64,000 bases of DNA from Melitaea cinxia (Eukaryota > Arthropoda > Insecta > Lepidoptera > Nymphalidae), in assembly GCF_905220565.1 (NCBI RefSeq), contig NC_059416.1:8184001-8248000 (forward strand), given 5' to 3'. Below, in pieces: positions 30,601-44,169 of this stretch (position 1 is its first letter; each line of letters starts with the position of its first letter). The notes beneath the pieces were generated by a model. That model had not been told where the DNA came from. It did not search any database and saw nothing but the letters and a program-made list of their open reading frames with translations. A program made the translations under genes and the position numbers.

Positions 30601-33600
30601 GGAATTAAAAAATATATATATTATTTTACTTTACTTTTTTTATTGTGTTGAAAATTACACTCGGGTCTGTGCTCCACAACGCACGGTACGGTATGGACTG
30701 TCAGAAATGCGTTCAGTATTGCCAGCCTTTACAACGCATTTACCCCTTTTAATCTTATTATTATGATGTTGTGTAATAGAAACGTTAAAATGTAACTGTA
30801 CGATTTTTAAATATTATAATTCACTTAAAGTACCTATGACTAGACAGTTAAATATATACTTTTTATTGTTTAATATTATTTTTATTTTTTTAATAGGTAA
30901 TAGTCGAAATTAAAAAAAAAAAATAATACTTAGACCACATTGTAATTGTATAATTTTTTTTTTTACAAACATAACGCGCTTTTTAATCTGTACTCAAGCA
31001 TTTAACAAGTTAAATACTAGACATACTTTCCATTTAAGTCTATGCTAATTGTATTAAATTCTAAAGCAACACAAAATACCTAGAAATGTTGTTTCTATTT
31101 TTAACGATTCCCTTTTATCAGGCATTTTTTTTAAAGCAACATTCTATTATCTTCAAAACTCGGTTACAACACGATAAGAATTGTAAGCGGTCCACTGAAG
31201 GCTATTCACGAAATTCCTGTTTGTGTTTACTATGTCATTTTAATATTTAGGACTATGGTGATAAGGTTTAAATTAACTTTTTTAGTATAAACTCGGTATC
31301 AACGACCGCGTTTGGTAAGAACTATTATTTTTAAATATAAATTTGAAAACGTAAGGTAAGAATTATAATTATAGCTCATTACATATATTAAAAAAATGAT
31401 AGATTTGAGTTTTTTTTTTTTTAATTTTAGGAACTCAAATGATAAATTAGTCCGTTGGCGCATTTTGTAGTTACCCCGCTTCCTATCATGAAGTATGGTT
31501 TCGATTCCCAACCCGAGTCTTGGTGTAATATATGTATATTTACTTAAATATGTATTTTTCATATGTACATTTATTACACAACAATATGGCTGTAACCTAA
31601 ATCAGACATTAAGTACTTATTTTTAGTAACAGATGAACGTGTATGTTAAACATAATTAAATAAATATAAATATAAATATTTACACTATACACACACGGTC
31701 GTCTGTTCCTAAAGTAAGCAACTTAATGCTTGTGTTACAGGTAACAGCCGACTGGTATATAGCTACACATTTTAATTATGTATTTCAATGTAATCACTTA
31801 GCGCACTTTAGTTTTATAATTCTGTAATTTTTTAAATATTATTTATTTAACTAGATTAAATTAGAGTATTTGGTTACTAATTTATTATGAGTATTCAATT
31901 TAATAAAGTGCTCTGTTACTTACGTAGCTTCAGGTTTAGACTACTCTCGTGGGATTTCAGGCACTTTACTTTGAATGTACATGACGTGTTCTGTCTAAGA
32001 CACAGCGGTGTATTTTTATGGAAATATTCACCAACCCAGCAAGTCACCAGACTCTTACTACACTTGTAACCAGAGGTTTATTTACTAAGATAGTCATTAC
32101 AGCCTATACAGTCCACTGCTGGACATAGGCCTCCACAAGTTCACGCCAAAAATAACGTAAACTCATGTGTTTTGCCCATAGTCACCACGCTGGGCAGGCG
32201 GGTTGGTGACCGCAGTACTGGCTTTGTCGCACCGAAGACGCTGCTGCCCGTCTTCGGCCTGTGCATTTCAAAGCCAGCAGTTGGAAGGAGGTAGCGGATC
32301 TGTGTTATCCCTTAGTCGCCTCTTACAACACCCACGGGAAGAGAAGGGGTGGCTATATTCTTGAGTACCGTAGCACACAGTAGAAGATAGTGGTGACGAT
32401 GAACAATATTACTATTTGGCGAGTATAGAAAATATAAGTTTTCGATTTAAAATAAATATTAATAAATTATTATTTAAATAATTAAATAGTATTTGTTATC
32501 CCGCTACCTTGTAGTGCTGTGTAACTTTAGGCAAAATAAAACTTTATAGCCTATATTTCTCAATGGGATATCTACGCGACTGAAACTTATATGCATTTGA
32601 AAAGAAGTCTTTATTTTTATTTTATTGGTAATTTTATAATTAAATTTAAATGTTATTTTCCATTTTCTATTTTTAATATAATAAAATTGGAAAATGAAAA
32701 CAATTGTATTTCAATTAACACACATACAAAGATATCAAGTAATTACACCTTTCGTGCACGAAGAGCTATCTTGACCTCTGAACTATCTCGATACAACGTA
32801 GAAAGCTTGACTTTCTTTGCATTAAGCTATATGTGGGTTATTATTAACTTTTGTAATAAAGAGTGATGCGGCTATAATAGTAAAAAGGTTTTTAAGAGTT
32901 AATAATTTTTTTACCACGGTCGCTATACGAGAACACTTTTTTGTGTTTGTAATTGGACTGACACATCTATTGTATTTAAATTGACCTTATGATTAAATAA
33001 AGATTATTGTATTAATCATAATATGAGTATTTTTAAAGCAAATACTATATATAGTATTAAAAAAAAACTATTTTCACTATAGTAATATGAGAATTACTTT
33101 TTTTTTAAATAATTAAACTAATATGCCTAAAGTAGCTAAATTAAATTTAGGAGTAAATAAAAAAATATTATTATCTTAAAAAATAGAGTAAAACTTACAA
33201 ATATACAATGTAGGAAGGATCCTAGGAATAAGTTAAGAAAATTGTCATGTTTCTTAGCAACAAATCTACAGTTCAAGCTAACAAGTGGTGAAAGTACAGC
33301 AGTTAGCTTAATAAGACTGATTGGGACGATAGCTTTTGACCTTAAACGAGATATGAATTCGCTGACTATGTAACGAATAACTTTCAATATTCAGAATTTT
33401 GTGTCGAATAGTTTTATTATTGTTGTCAATAAAGAATTTTATTATTCTTTAGGAAGAACAATTTAAAAAGTATACAATTAAAAATATTTAACGTAAATGA
33501 AATAAATGTTAAATCAGTAAAGATGATCAAGCCATTGACAGCAATTTATTATCTATTTTATTTACTAAAGTTTTTTTTATTGAATACGTCATTAAATAAA

Positions 33601-36600
33601 TAAATATTTAATTAGTTTACTTTTTAGAATGAAAATTTAGATATAATCTAAAATATAATCTGTTTTTCCTTAAAGTGAAACATTCATAGAACCTACAACG
33701 TTTCCTTACTGTAAGTAAATTGGATCTGAACTGCTTAGCCTTAGGGTCTGGTGTAGACATTATTTTCCCATTTGTAATATTAACTAGGCGTCTTTAGATA
33801 ATACATTTAATTTTTTTTCATATCTATTAAATTTTAAAAAAGCTCTAGGTATTTTTGTAGTATAACCGTAAATAGATAGATATCATGTATTTGGAATGTA
33901 TATATTTAAAAAAAAAATTCTATGAAACTTTAAAAAATAATTGTAAGTTACCAATAAATAATAACAATAATAATAATTTGCCCTTTATTGTACACATAAA
34001 AAGAAGTTTACAATTTATTAAACTATTCAAAAAAGAAATGTACAACAGGCGGTCTTATCGCTAAACAGCGATTTCTTCCAATAAACTATTCGAAATATAA
34101 AATTAGTCATGCAAAAAAGCTATACTACTTATTATTATCAGCTATATTCCTTATTATAAATAAATAAGGATCTACAAAAAACACATGGTCATCTGATCCT
34201 AAATTAAGCAACTTAATGCTTGTGTTATAGGTAACAGCCGACTGGTATAACTACATTTTTTTTATTGATAAACATAGATATAAATAATACATACATAAAT
34301 AAATATATATGTTACACAAAGACTTGGGGTGGGAATCGAACCCACAACCCCCGGAGCCGAAAGCAGGGTCACTATAAAAAGTGCCAATGGGCTAGTATTA
34401 ATTCATTCGATCTTATTTACAATGTTAGTAACACACATATCTAAGCCTATATTGTTTCAAATGCCATAAGAAGCCCGTACAAGGTTTCTAAAGAAAGTTC
34501 CTATTGATTATGATTGTAACAATAACCATGTTCCTATATTAGAGAAAACTGTGTCATCTCAGAATCAATGTCATTAGCATTAGGAACGGACATTGCACTG
34601 ATATGTATGCAAGTGGGACTTTGTACATACATAAAATCATTATACATCTAATTTGCATGATTTTATACGCATATAGTTCGTGTAAACTCTAATATAACAT
34701 AGTGTCTGTAATACTCTCTACCTAGAGCTAGTGGAAGATTAAGTTAATGGGATTTCGCTTTGTCTAATGACGATGCCAAATAGTGACAAAGCAATTTAGG
34801 TTTGATCCTAATGACATTACTGCTAGGCGGAGTGCTGTCAATGTTTTATCAAGATGCTAGTAAATTCGGTTAAATCCAGTGTTTTGGTACTGGAAAACTT
34901 TTTTTGCCTTTTTTCTTAGGACTTCTTTCCATCAAGTTGATACTTCATAATCTTTAGGCGATACAATTTAAAGATGTGACATTCAGTTATTGCATCGTTC
35001 TTTTTAATTAAACTTTGTATTATATTTTCCGAGTTTACCGGGAAAGTGATAAAATATTTAATGTTTTATTTTTACCGTTACGTGATTTACATCTATGTTA
35101 ATAGTCGTAATGGAACCATACTATTTAGATTAGAGCAGTAATGTTCTGCGTATTGCAAATTAGATTATTAATAATAATCATGATATATCTTTTTAAAATT
35201 CTTGTATTGTGCCCTTCAATTTGATACCCATATTGTAGTATTCAAGAAAAAAAATTTTTTTTCATTAACTACAATGGCTTCGCGCAGCCGCCATGTTTGA
35301 TTTTTTTTTAATGTCACCTATCTAAGAACACTTGGGCAGCTAAAACGAACCTAACGTTACCTCAATGATTTAAATCCGTTCAGTGGTTCTGGAAATATGA
35401 GGTAGTAAAGAATATTACATACAAATATACATACATACAAACATACAAGTACGCGCGAAAAACATAACCTTTCCTTGGCAGTCGGGTAATAAGAATGCAC
35501 AAAAAGTTGCATGAATTTAATTTTTAACCTGTTTATTTCCTTGCATAAAAAAATGTAACGAAGATGTTTTTCTTTTGTTTTTATATACCTACAATAAATT
35601 AATAATAATAAAGAAAATTTATGTCTATGTCAGTATATCATAATAATGATAAACTATTCGAAACTAATATTTCGTTTTAAAATTAATGTTAAATTTATTT
35701 TACTGTAATGAAAATTGAAAAGGTTTCACATCGCATTTATATTAAAAAAAATTCACAAGAATTAGTAGAGGTTTACTTAATATACAGTTTTTGTAACGTG
35801 AGATAAGGGATCAGCAAATTCAGAAATCGTGATAACGGAATAGGAAATAAAAGGGCTTTATGCCAACGGTAATTGAATGTACTTTTCTTACTAATCTGTA
35901 GCGTCAGGAAAATAAATTAATCTTTAATTTAAATTAATGTACCAGGCTCGCATAATTTCATAGAAGCTATTACAATTGCAATAAATGTTGGTTGTAAAAG
36001 ATTAATTTTTTTTGCCTAATTTTAATATTATATTTTAGTATGATGGTTTGTGCGACGTTTTAATTTATTTTATACATTGAGTAATTCTGTGAGACTAAAT
36101 AAGGTTGATTAATTAAAATTAATATGTTTGTACTAATCATGATAATTATTCGATATTTGAAAAGTAGGAAAAGTTTTTTATTCGTAATAAGTCTAAAGCA
36201 GATGAAAAGTTTGTATTATGAATTGACATGGTTTTAAAACGTACTCGTATGTTCAACTACGATAGAATTAGTTCCTTATAATTATTATTTATACGTATAT
36301 ATTAATATATTTTTTCTATGCTAAAAATAACATAATAACAAAAAAATCATAATAACCAATAATAAATAAATAAATAAATAAATAATAAATAAATATCTTT
36401 TAACATACACACACGGTCGTCTGTTCCTATGATAAGCAACTTAATGCTTGTGTTACGGGTAACATCCGACGAATTATACATATATAAATATAAATATTAC
36501 ACCCAGACTTAGGTGGGAATCGAACCCGCGACCTGCGGAACAGAAAGCAGGGCCACTACAAAGTGCGCCAACGGGCTAGTCAATAACTAAAAGTAAATAA

Positions 36601-39600
36601 TGTTATAAAAAAAAATCTATTGTAACTTATCATGCAAGCATTACCTAACAGACAAGTCTAAACAGAATCTAAAACCGCACTTGATGACAGTGAAAGATCA
36701 ACCTATGATTTGTGATGTGCCACTTGTATGTACTTATCTCGAAGTAATTCCCTTTAAAACAGCTATGCGATTGATAAGTTTGAACGTATAGAAACTAACT
36801 TTGGTTCTCTTACATTAAAAATTTGCTAGGGGCATGTTGTACGAGTTACAGCTTCCTTCAACAGAAGAGCGCTTAAACACATTAGTACGAGTAGGTCATG
36901 ATCATGTAAAGAATTAGCTATAAGCCTATAATTTAAATTATCAATTTCTATTGAAAAGCTTCAAAATGATGATTATTTTCCAAATTGAATTAGTACTTTC
37001 TTTTTTTTTATTCGTATTAATAAAATGCTTTTGGAAAGTCAATTTGGAAATAATTTGGATGAACATAGATTAATTGAAATAGATGACTTAGCTTTTTATA
37101 TTAGCACGTAATGCTAGCGTCTGTATTAAGCTTATGTAGATTATATAAGTGTGTAGTGGGGGGGGGGTATCTATAATATATTTGATAACTTTTTCAAAAG
37201 TTATTTGTTATCTTAATATACCAAATATTGCTTAGTTTTTTTGACTGCGTCATAAATCACAGGGTACTGTATATATACCATCCTCAATGAAAATGCTTAT
37301 GTTTAAATGTAATGCGTGTTAAGAACACACACACCTACATAGCGCCAAGATAAATTATTTGACTATGTATATATAGAATAAACCAATTGACACCCCATGA
37401 AAAAGCAACAATCTCATTTAGTATTAAAACGTAAAAGTCAAAACAATCTTACGTGTATTTCAAAAGCTTCTCCTGAGATAAAGATTTCTTTTTAACAATT
37501 AACAAAATCTTATTCATCATCGTCATTAGTCATTCAAAATATTTTATTCTTAGCCTTCATTCAACAAAAGAGGCATATTCTCGAAATTTTCTTAATTAAA
37601 TATCAAGTACACGAGAGAATGAAAAGATTTCACACAAATCTCATCTAATCCTCCTTTCACGTCACATTTTGCCGTGTCACGTCTCAAGATCTTGACACGA
37701 ATCAAACTCACACAGAGAACTTCGACTTTGTGACAACTCGTAACATTTCTCACGCTTTAACAATCGCGGAAGATCGGAATACCGTGAATGGCGATTAAAC
37801 CATTATAAATACCTCGTTTTCCCTAACATTACAATGTGTAGAATTTAGGGCGGATATGAGATTCTATTATTTTTTCATAATGAATGACGTTACCCGTTCA
37901 TTAGAAGGCGTACATTGCTACGTCGCGCACATTTTTTTTAATTATTCGTACATAGAAGAAAAATTGCTTCTTTTTACAGTTTTAATATATTTAAATGTGT
38001 TATTCACTTCAGCCTGTCGCAGTCGACTGCTGGACATAGGCCTCCACAACTTTGCGCCAAAAATGGCGTGAACTCATGTGTGTTGCTCATGGTCACCACG
38101 CTGGGCAGGCGGGTTGGTGACCGCAGGGTTGGTTTTATCGCACCGAAGACACAGCTGCCCGTCTTCGGTCTGAGTATTTCAAAGCCAGCAGTTGGATGGT
38201 TATCCCGCCATCGGTCGGCTTTATAAGTTCCAAGGTTACAAGGGTAGTAGAACTGTGTTACCCTTAGTCGCCTCTTACGACACATCACGGGAAGAGAGGA
38301 GGTGGCTATATTTTTTTCTGCCGTAACTATTGTGTGGTTAATAAAATATATTTTTAATGCGTAAGTATTAATTTTTACTCAAAAATACTTTCCACGATGA
38401 GATCGTTAAAACAGACACCATCTAAGACCAATTTTGATTTATACTATTTGTCAAAATAATTGATTATTTGTACATTTTTTTTGATTCGTAGCGTAATATG
38501 TCGTAGTATTTTTTTCACATATGTTATGGTTCTGTAAGGAACAGAAGTAGTAAGAATAAAAAGTATCTTTACCACAAGCGTTTCCCTAATGGGGCGGTAA
38601 TCCGCGTACTAAATGAGTACTATATTATAACTTTAAGAATTTAAAACTTTTTTGGCATCATAAGAAAATTATTTTTCTAAGTATAGAATGAATATTGCGT
38701 TACACCAACTCCTATAAAGGTAACGAGTTTATGAACTTGGTCGAAGTTGGTTGGACCTCAGGATTCATTTTATATATCAATTTTATAATTATTTTCTTAA
38801 AGTTCGTATCTGTTGCTGAATCATATTGTAGGCTGTAAAACATCACGTTACGACTTACGAGAGCGGAACCGATATCCACATGAAAATGTGCGTATTATTT
38901 ACGTAAATAAAATTGTCAATATTAGGTATCATTAAAGGACTAAAAAAGAAGAAAATAGTAAAATTACTTTCGTCTCAACTATTGGCAGTTTTCTTATTTT
39001 AGTTTTTATCTGATTCTCAAAAGCTCGTTTAGAACTTCTCTAGCGTTCAAATTATCAGTTTGCATGTACATTCCGTATTATCGTGCTATCGTCCTACTTT
39101 AGGAAAATCAAACCAAAGAAAGCAAACGGGAATTACATTTATGTATGTCATTATAGAAATCTTTTGAATCCTTTTATATCTTTTGCACTTCTGTAGACAT
39201 TGTGTATATTATAATTGACTATCTATCTAATTAATACAATTTTCACAATTTTATGATTAACGCTTATTTTGATTGTAAAATTGTTTGTTTCGTCTTTTTG
39301 TTTTTTTGTTACGTTACGGCATTTTTTTTAATTCCAAATACGAGAATTTATTTTTTTATTGGAGTTATTTATTAATATTCATTGTTATAATATATTGAGA
39401 ATTATTTCGCCGATTCTTTGAATCGATATAAAACATGAAACAAAATTGAAGTTATTTTACGAAATTTAATTCATCTCCGATTCGGGTAAAAATTACTGAA
39501 CAATATCGCTTCGAGATTCAGCAAAAGCGTCGCTTTAAGCACAGTTTGATTTTAGCGTGCATTTTTTTTAATTAAAATAAATATTTTCTATACACGAGCC

Positions 39601-42600
39601 ACCTCGATACTATATTAATAAACTCTGAATAATAATATTCTTTAGACTTATTACCTAACGTATGGCAATTTATACGTGAAGAGAGACGTAATTGTATAAT
39701 ATATTTTATACTATACATATATAATATTGTGTATGTTTTCAACATACCTTTGACACTATAAGCGCTTTCCCCGCTAGCACAAAAAGTCCAGCGATGGCAA
39801 GTGGGATCATCGATGCCATTTTCATTGCCGCTCCCATCATCATCATGCCCATCATTTTCTTCATCTTACCTCGACCTGAAATTATTTACGATGACAAATA
39901 ACTTTGTGGACTTATAATATTTGTGAAATATGTTCTCTTTTTTATTGTATTTAACTTTAGGTTATGTCTTGAAAATATATTTGTAAAAGAGTGTATTGTA
40001 AGTGCACAACATAAAAAATGTCGCTTTTATTGTTGTGCTTGTCATATATTCTTTTGTTTTATTAACTTTAAATAGATAAATAAATAGATAAATATGTTTG
40101 TATAATTTTAACAATGTTACATCAGAAAAGGTCTTTTTCATTATGTAGGTAAGTCTTAAGTATTTGGTTTTGTTTCAGTTCAATTTCCTTCTTATTGCCA
40201 GGCAGACCTCTAATATTGTTAAGCCTCCAGGTTTTGTTTATCTAAGTTTAATATGCGTCTATATTTAATATAAAAAAATATATATTTGAGAAGTTTTCTT
40301 TCAAAATATAGAATTTGGAATTGTAGAGATACAACATTCGAAAATTTACTAATATTCAATCGTATTTTAATTGATTTTCTGTCAATTTTTCTGTCAATTC
40401 AAAATAAAAAAAATCTGTTTGTTTTATTTATTCTTTTGAAACATTTTCTTAGGTTATATAATGTCATTGCATGTTTATTTATTCAGTATATGTTCCGTAA
40501 TACACGAATTTTGCGTGTTTAGTGAACTTTAATTTCTTTTATAATCTGATAATATCGAATTTAAATTTTTATATACAGGATTTAAGCAAACGTAGTAATA
40601 TAATCACGCTATATCCTTACTGATACTACAGACTTGAATTTCCTGGTTGAATTTGTGTGTACTATGAATGTTATATTAAGTAAATGTTATTAAAAGAAAA
40701 TTTGAGATACTTTATAAAATCTTCTACGTATATAAATAAAAATGTATCGCCAAAATGTATGTACGCGTATGAGTTCCGAACGACTGCACCAAAATAGGAT
40801 TATTCTTTTTTTCGATATTATTTATTTATTTATTTATTTTATTTACTCTTTATTGTACACCACAATATGCAAATACAAAAATAATAATAAAACAGACAAC
40901 TTAAGAATGTGTAGTACAAGAGGCGGTCTTATGGCTAGTTAGCCATTTCTTCCAGACAACCCGAAATAGGATTGAATACTATTTATTTGAGGATCGGGTA
41001 GGTGGTGCAGTTATATTGTAATAAACTTACATACAAATATCTACACATTAATACTTATAAGCAATACATATATATACATTTGATTAATATAATATAATAA
41101 ACTAATAAATATAACAACAGTATCTCATAGCAGTTACAATCAATTTCGCCATAAATAAATTAAAAAAAAAAAAATAATAAAATTAATAAACAAATAAATT
41201 TAATTGGAATCGCTCTCAGTATTAAGGTAATGTATTTTAACTAATCTTTTGAACGATGGGAGTGATTTGGCTTCTTTGATACATAATGGTAAATTATTCC
41301 ATAGTTTAATTGCCCGAATGGTGAAAGACTGACTGAAAAATTTTGTTTTATGAACAGGCATTTTTAACATTAGTCTCCTCGAAGATCTTAGGGAAGAAGG
41401 GTCCCCGATAAATTCAAACTTATCTTTTAAATAAGACGGAGCCTTAGGATCAAACAACGCACAGTACAGAAGAGATAAAATATGCAGGTTTCGGCGAGAA
41501 CGTATTGGAAGCCACTTGAGCTTGGAACGAAATTCAGAAACATGGTCATATTTGCGAAGGCAGAATATAAACCGTATAGCAAAATTTTGAAGACGCTCAA
41601 GCCTATTAAGTTGGTCCTCTGTTAGATTAATATAGCTTACATCTGCATAGTTGAGAATCGATAGGAGGAGAGAATTCGCCAACATAATTTTGGTAGGAAT
41701 TGGTAAAAAAGACTTGAGGCGCCGTAGGGAGCTCAATGCAGCGAAAGTTTTTCTTCTGACTTCTTTTAATTGTTCTGACCACGACAAAGTCCGATCGAGT
41801 TGTATACCAAGGTCCCTTACGGTGGTTACGTATATTATCAAGTCAAAGTTTGTATAATTATCACAACTTTAGTTTGAGGAGATATTTTTTCAGAAATACA
41901 CGCTTTTTCTAATGAAAGAGTTATATCAAACATTATTTTATTCGTGTATTAGTATATTTGTGTATTTGGAGTTCTATTAAAATGAAACATTACACATTTT
42001 TAATAATTGTCGGGGTCGTCAGTTCTCACGATGCCATTTATTCGAAAGTCTTAATGTTAATAATTATTTGATTGTTATTATTTTGAACTTTCTCTAGGAG
42101 TACTGTAATATTTTATGACTAAGTTTTAATGTCCATTTTACACACGATATTATATTTCTGTTCATGGCGATTTTATTCTAAATTCGAGTCTCATGTCATA
42201 TGGTATGAAAAAAATATATTTTGTATTTACCATTCAGCAACCTTTTTTTACTATTAAAGGTTAATGAATGTGTCTTTAACGATTCTCCCTTCATCCATGT
42301 TTCTATGTCTATTCCTTGTATATTGATATTCAAACAAATAGAATGTAATAATCATTGAAAAATAAACAAGGAATTAAAGTAAGTAATATACATATTTTAT
42401 TATAAACTTATGATCTTCACGCGTCTTTTATGCGCTTGAAACAGTTTTAATTGCACTATTTACTTACTAATGCGCTCAGATAACAATAAGTCGAGCTTGT
42501 TATCGCCGTGATCTTTATATTTTAATTTTTTTAAGCATTACACGTATCTATATATCCTATCTATATATCATATATTATAGTGTGTAAACGAGTCTATGAT

Positions 42601-44085
42601 TCATCATTGTTGGACGTTTTTGTATGAAATTTTAAGTAAGGTCAAGTTTCAAAGTACCGTATTATGAAGATTTTTCTCGCAAAATAAAGAATTGAAATAC
42701 GAAAATCAACGTTTGATTTTTGAATTTTTCACTATCGAGTGTCATATCCAAGCGCAAGTTCAACACTAAGTCAGTATCAAAGGGCTTTACATAAATTCCT
42801 AATAAAAACATGATGTATGTAATCATTTCTTTCATAAATGTTAATAACAAACCTTACTTTATTTACAAAGTGGATTTCGTTAATGAATTACTTGTTTTAA
42901 ATCATTATTGATATTAGTACGCTTCAGCCTGTAATATCCCACTACTGGGCTTAGGTCTCTTTCTCCATGTAGGAGAAGGATCAGAGCTTAATCCACCACG
43001 CCGCTCCAGTGCGGGTTGACGGATTCCCTACTATGAGTAACGATCGCTATCAGGTGTAGGTACATGATAACAACCGGGACCGAATTAATATTAGATTGTC
43101 ATCAGTTTTGATCACAATATGAAAAAAAATATGCTAGACCATATGTATTAAAAGTGACCAATTAACATAAAATGTATTTTTTTAATTTTGTCATTATGCT
43201 CGTACCTTTTTTATGATTGCGCCATTGAGACCATATTATCTGTCCCTTTTCTAAGAGAAAGTACAGTTATTGCAGGATTAGAAGGTTAGTAGGAACGTAA
43301 AGTTCGTGATATCTAACTATAGGTACACCTTGTTTCTTAGAGATTTATGATAATCGCTTGCAGCAAAACAATTGTACCCAATTAATTTTGATGATGAGAT
43401 GAAATTTAAGACACACGTTCACTTATGAGTATAAATAGCTCTTAGGAATTTAATTATTTAAATTAAGTTGTAGTGCTTTTAATATTAAAACTGTGTATAT
43501 GATTAATGAAATTTAGATATTTTCATGTAAAACAAGGCATGTTTATGCAGTAAAAGGGGATCGGTGATTAGAGTTTTAAAAATGTGTATAGCTATAAAGA
43601 ACAATACTATTTTAGTACAGGTGAGAATGTTCATTATCTTATTGATTACAGTGGGTTAACTAATAAACTAAGAAATTAGTGTTACCTTCTTCAACACCCT
43701 TGTTAAGTTCCTGCCCTGTCATTTTTGGGAGTGACAGTTGGATTGTTCTTGAGTTAGCGAAGGCAGCTATTCTATTCCAGAGCATCTCTGTCAGTGCTTC
43801 GTCCTTGCTCTCCAGATTCCTTGGCAAGCTGGCATCAATGTCATTCTCACTAACTGGCACTATCTCCATATCAGAAGTCTTCACAATATTCACTCCATCT
43901 ATCAAAGGTATGGCTTCCATCCTTGCTGCCCTGTCAAAGAACAGGATGGCTTTCTTTTTCAAACAAGGAAGTATGCCATCCGTCCTCTGACAGTCCTCGT
44001 ACATCCTCATGACGTACTTCATCCCGAGGTCATCTGCGGCCACTACAACTACTAGGAATACTAAGGGGACTAAAACCTTGTACAT
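27687..44085 (-). CDS. Osiris family protein (DUF1676), 3 exons, 235 aa
   Basis: Exons: 44085-43686 (signal peptide plus cysteine region), 39875-39748 and 27866-27687. Donors GAAG|GTAACA and AAG|GTATGT and acceptors ATTTCAG and TTTTCAG join in frames 1 and 0. Residues 1-16 are a signal peptide. C32 and C41 form a C-X8-C pair, followed by FFDRAARMEAIPLIDGV. Exon 2 encodes GRGKMKKMMGMMMMG and a hydrophobic helix ending AGKALIVSK. Exon 3 gives IALLLAGIIALKKI, a Gly/Ser/His-rich tail and LAYAAYKKN. This is the standard Osiris plan at normal length. Family members are secretory/endosomal proteins of cuticle-forming epithelia, clustered at the Drosophila Triplo-lethal locus. Introns are 3,810 and 11,881 bp; the second is filled with transposon debris. 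The downstream-most start (44085) was chosen over one 28 codons earlier because it follows the TATA/initiator and opens the signal peptide. Confidence 0.93.
31448..31560 (+). repeat. tRNA-derived SINE, second family, plus orientation
   Basis: The segment CCGTTGGCGCATTTTGTAG, then GGTTTCGATTCCCAACCC, then GAGTCTTGGTGTAATATATG corresponds in reverse to 34331-34396 and 36520-36585. A and B box-like motifs are recognisable. Confidence 0.65.
32093..32383 (+). repeat. CATCAT-type element, copy 7, with internal deletion
   Basis: It runs from CATTACAGCCTATACAG to CCGTAGCACACAG. The middle segment with ATGGTTATCCCGCCATCGGTC is deleted: GCAGTTGGA is joined directly to AGGAGGTAGCGG. Confidence 0.9.
34180..34400 (-). 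repeat. tRNA-derived SINE, second family
   Basis: On the minus strand: TAGCCCATTGGCAC..., GGGTTCGATTCCCACCCC and GTAACA..AGCATTAAG. Paired with a similar copy at 36405-36590. Confidence 0.75.
36405..36590 (-). repeat. tRNA-derived SINE, second family, best copy
   Basis: On the minus strand: TAGCCCGTTGGCGCACTTTG (A box region), then GGCCCTGCTTTCTG, then GCGGGTTCGATTCCCACC (B box), a body, and the conserved end with AACACAAGCATTAAGTTGC and AGGAACAGACGACCGTG. Confidence 0.8.
38010..38338 (+). repeat. CATCAT-type element, copy 8
   Basis: It runs from CAGCCTGTCGCAGTCGACTG to CCGTAACTATTGTGTGG. Full length, moderately diverged. Confidence 0.9.
40822..41870 (-). pseudogene. 5'-truncated non-LTR retrotransposon with 213-codon open reverse transcriptase C terminus
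   Basis: The open frame 41841-41200 matches the C-terminal third of a LINE polymerase ORF. DLGIQLDRTLSWSEQ follows the palm/thumb region, then LLLSILNYADV, LERLQNFAIRFIF, LKWLPIRSRRNLHILSLLY and AIKLWNNLPLCIKEA. The catalytic palm and the endonuclease are missing. The 3' untranslated part continues to the ATTTATTTATTTATTTTA tract near 40822, with the CTTTATTGTACACCAC / GCCATTTCTTCCAGACAACCC tail. It lies in intron 1 of the three-exon Osiris gene, in the same orientation. The uninterrupted frame suggests a fairly young insertion. The exact clade (CR1/Daphne/Jockey-like) is not determined. Confidence 0.85.
42920..43090 (-). repeat. tRNA-derived SINE, 3' part, in intron 1
   Basis: It has GCCTGTAATATCCCACTACTGG, GGAGAAGGATCAGAGCTTAATC and GAGTAACGATCGCTATCAGG, then AACCGGGACCGA, where it breaks off. 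Confidence 0.85.
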
Positions 44086-44120
44086 TTTTACTAGATGTTT
44101 ACGGGATGGTACAATAAAAA

Positions 44121-44157
44121 AGACTGTTTCATAGATTCCATGCGGCGCGTATTTATA
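44121..44157 (-). promoter_or_regulatory. TATA box and initiator of the three-exon Osiris gene
   Basis: TATAAAT lies at 44157-44151 and an ACAGTC initiator at about 44126-44121. The spacing is about 30 bp, and the leader to the ATG at 44085 is about 40 nt. This is the best-formed core promoter in the window. Confidence 0.75.
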
Positions 44158-44169
44158 GGCTATGTACAC

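Larger units (their letters stand above)
27867..39747 (-). other. Intron 2 of the Osiris gene (11.9 kb) and its contents
   Basis: No supported gene inside. It contains tRNA-like SINE copies at 31448-31560, 31688-31770, 34180-34400 and 36405-36590, two full CATCAT elements (32093-32383 and 38010-38338), a LINE tail at 33955-34085, a (TTA)n tract at about 29580-29603, an AATAAATA tract at about 36360-36395 and a transposon-like segment near 35250-35490. Reading frames at 33136-33387 and 37856-38288 are chance frames or repeats. The rest is AT-rich. Confidence 0.7.

Noticed and set aside
33136..33387. 83-aa minus-strand frame, and the opposite plus frame, in the Osiris intron
   Set aside because: Hydrophobic, AT-driven composition with no splice partners. 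No family is recognisable on either strand.
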